Shown here in pieces: positions 61,681 to 64,000 of a DNA stretch of 64,000 nucleotides. Within the stretch, counting starts at the first letter, position 1. The number at the start of each line of letters is the position of its first letter. The notes under the pieces are model-generated. The model saw nothing but the letters and a program-made list of their open reading frames with translations, made no database searches and was not told the DNA's origin. A program made the position numbers and the translations under genes. Source of the DNA: Marchantia polymorpha subsp. ruderalis (lineage: Eukaryota; Streptophyta; Marchantiopsida; Marchantiales; Marchantiaceae); the NCBI GenBank assembly GCA_037833965.1, contig AP031352.1, positions 16,100,501 through 16,164,500 on the forward strand, written 5' to 3'.

Positions 61681-64000
61681 ACTAAAGGTTTCATAATACT
61701 CTAATCATTTTTGTATATCATCTTTGAAAATTCTAAAGAGAATACAATATTGAATTGACTCAAAAGTTATTATAAATTAATTCAAGCATAAACCTTCAAA
61801 AATAACAAATGAATTAAAAGATTTATTCCAATGGTTCAAATAATAAATAATTAAACATTTCACTCCATTAATTACTCTTGAAATATCTTTGAATTTATGA
61901 AGTTTTAGAAACTTCAGTTTGTGGAAATCACACAAGGAGTTCGTGTTTGCAGTACACATGTATGGTTTTGATATGGTGAAGGTGTGGTTTTCAATCCCGA
62001 TACGAGCTTAGTGTACAATATCAGCCACCCGAAGTGGGTGACCACGTGATCTACCAACCAGCGCACATTCTAAAAGAAGTAAGCCATTCGCATGATCCCA
62101 TGGTTTGTTAGTATTTCGTAAGCTTCAGGTGATCTACGGACCACATCATGTGACGCATTACTTGCTCTTGTCCTTTAATGCACTGAGTGACTGCAATATT
62201 CGTGCATTCATATCATATTGCAATGTGGAAAGGCATGGCAGTTTCGTAACACGTTCAGTATCAAATTCAAATTCCGTCAGTGAAAGAGACTCGCGTAAAC
62301 TATTAAGATCCGTGGTCTGTTAGACGACCAATTTTGAAGTTGCTTAACCTGTTTCTTTCGGGGACCTTTCATCTCGTTAGAACTTGGTTCTCAAGTACCA
62401 ACGGCATAGGACATACTGGGAGTATGCCATATATATAGTTTACTGTAGATAGTCTTTCGAACGTAATGATAGATAGGAGGAATACTTTATGGAATTTCAG
62501 AATTGCGGCCTTCGTCATCGTCTATAAGGTCGGTTTGAGCGAGTGTTAGTAAGCTGAGGAACAACGTAAGAGGTCAGAACTCCTTTAGGGGAGACGTGTA
62601 TTTGCAGTTTATCTGGTTTGTGATGCCCACCTTCGTTTGAAAAACTTGTTCTGTTGACTGGATCTCCAAGATGTTTATCTTCGGATACAAAACATCCACG
62701 AATTGAACAATTACGTCCATTTGTAACACTTTCCGAAAGTAAAAGGAGGAGATGTTAAGCTTCTATGACTCACAAACACAAAAGTCAAATCATCAGTTGA
62801 GAGTTCGAGAACATTAAACTCTGGCACCGCCCGGGATGATTATCCTATGGTCCGATTAACGTTTATCCTAGTTTCTGAGACAGAAAGGCATGATTTCTTA
62901 TAAAAGGCAAGAACAGTACTTCTATGTCCAAAAGAACGGCATGCGGTGTCAGAAAAGAGAGTTCCTGGTTGAAGGAAACTCTTTCTTCATCAGATGGTGA
63001 TACGTATCTGCAAACTACATGTTTTTCCCCGTTAACTCCTCTACATCAAAAAAACATCAAATCAACATTCCTGAAGACAGCATCTTGAAAAACGTTCTCC
63101 AAGATAAATATTTTGACCATAGTTAGACCTGAAAGTTATGGGCGAGGATGATTTGTCAGTAAATAATATATTTTCAACGAGAATCCACTGCTTACGTATA
63201 AGTCCAAACCTTCCGGAAGTTCAGACTGCACAGTCGGTGAGCATTCTCCGATATATGAATCCCATGAACTTGTCCTCCAGTGGGCAAGGATAATCGGCGA
63301 AAACCACATAAAGCATTCCAGTTGTCAACTCTAAAGCCATGAACAGACTGTACGGCACTACCTCCTCCAAAAAGCAGCAAGATTACGAAGTACTCAAGAA
63401 AGATTTTTAACCCAGATTGTTGAGCGTCCGCTAGAATTGTAAATTTTTATAACAGTCCAAGTTTGCGGGCAAACTAAGGATGAGAAGCTAATGTGTAGAG
63501 CCCACTTCAGAGATTGTTTAACAGACAATGCATAATTGATGGAACCACTTACGTTCACATTTATCGCCATTAAGAAAACCCAAGCTTTTAAAGGTCAAAA
63601 TCATCTTCTTCTGCAGTATGTGACCATAGGGGAATTGATCACGATATTCCTTCCTTTGTTAATATACAAACCTGTTCTCAACAACTATCAGTACATCTTA
63701 CAATGCGTTATGTATAACAAGCCTGAGCAGTGTAAGATGAGCACTACAAGGAATCGAAGATATAACGAGTATTCTGACGGCCACCATATGATAAACTTGT
63801 GAACTTAACGTTGGTTTCTGTGCTTGCTATCTCATTCATAGTTGCCCATAAAAGAATAAATATACACCTTAGAAACATCCACCACCGATGAGATTATGCA
63901 CATGATCATGTGGTAAGACATGTGAATGTATGACACTCTTCTGATACTGAAGATTGTCATGGCTTCCTGCTTCACAAACAAGAGGCTACTTTACCGATAT
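61681..64000. other. Spacer to the window end, no recognisable gene
   Basis: AT-rich to about 61.95 kb, possibly the eroded upstream part of the LINE; ordinary composition afterwards. Frames of 60-90 codons (62105-62323 plus, 63192-63380 minus, 63536-63802 plus) have no conserved domains. I see no RNA gene. Confidence 0.45.

Overview
This window looks like nuclear DNA of a land plant, most likely a bryophyte and, I suspect, a liverwort of the Marchantia/Riccia type. The basis is indirect. It holds a class III peroxidase with three introns at the classical positions, a lectin-receptor-type kinase, a GH17 glucanase joined to a bulb-type lectin, a three-exon ARF GTPase, long gene-poor spacers, and a repeated gag-like/coiled-coil protein family that I recall (unverified) from liverwort predicted proteomes. 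Six genes can be supported, all of them single genes of eukaryotic type with no operons.

Layout. 1-2.9 kb: no recognisable gene. 2.9-4.2 kb (+): GC-rich membrane receptor-like kinase. 4.2-9.9 kb: spacer with a cluster of perfect palindromes at 5.6-5.75 kb. 9.9-11.5 kb (+): class III peroxidase, four exons. 11.5-19.3 kb: AT-rich repeat terrain with a 68-bp tandem repeat and a zinc-knuckle remnant, into which a 2.2-kb GC-rich element (15388-17565, target duplication AATAT) has inserted. 20.1-21.7 kb (-): beta-1,3-glucanase with a lectin domain. 26.4-27.2 kb (+): decayed peroxidase copy. 32.4-34.1 kb (+): ARF-family GTPase. 38.0-38.4 kb (+): small secreted six-cysteine protein. 44.7-45.25 kb (-): Mpo1-like (DUF962) membrane protein. 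50.3-51.05 kb: foldback Mutator-like non-autonomous element with an exact 9-bp target duplication. 51.1-59.25 kb: two members of one transposon family, one inserted inside the other. 60.5-61.7 kb (-): dead LINE reverse transcriptase. The rest has no gene I can recognise.

The most unusual part is the element family at 15.4-17.6 and 51.1-59.25 kb. Its members have matching ends (TGTGGTA... to ...TTATTACA or similar) and 5-bp target duplications, but I see no LTRs, reverse transcriptase, integrase or transposase. They carry a protein of about 1000 codons with a gag/plant-mobile-domain-like N-terminal half and a coiled-coil C-terminal half. The inner copy split the outer copy exactly within the coding sequence, so the outer protein can be followed from 51.9 kb directly to 57.2 kb. 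The inner copy is also peppered with GC-rich micro-palindromes (CGCCTTCGGCG and CGCCTGYGCACAGGCG), many within the reading frame in its linker, a region where the outer copy has none that I noticed.

The host genes do not form a pathway. Peroxidase, glucanase-lectin, receptor-like kinase and the small cysteine-rich protein are all secreted or cell-surface types and could serve cell wall and defence biology. ARF and the Mpo1-like protein belong to housekeeping membrane traffic and lipid metabolism.
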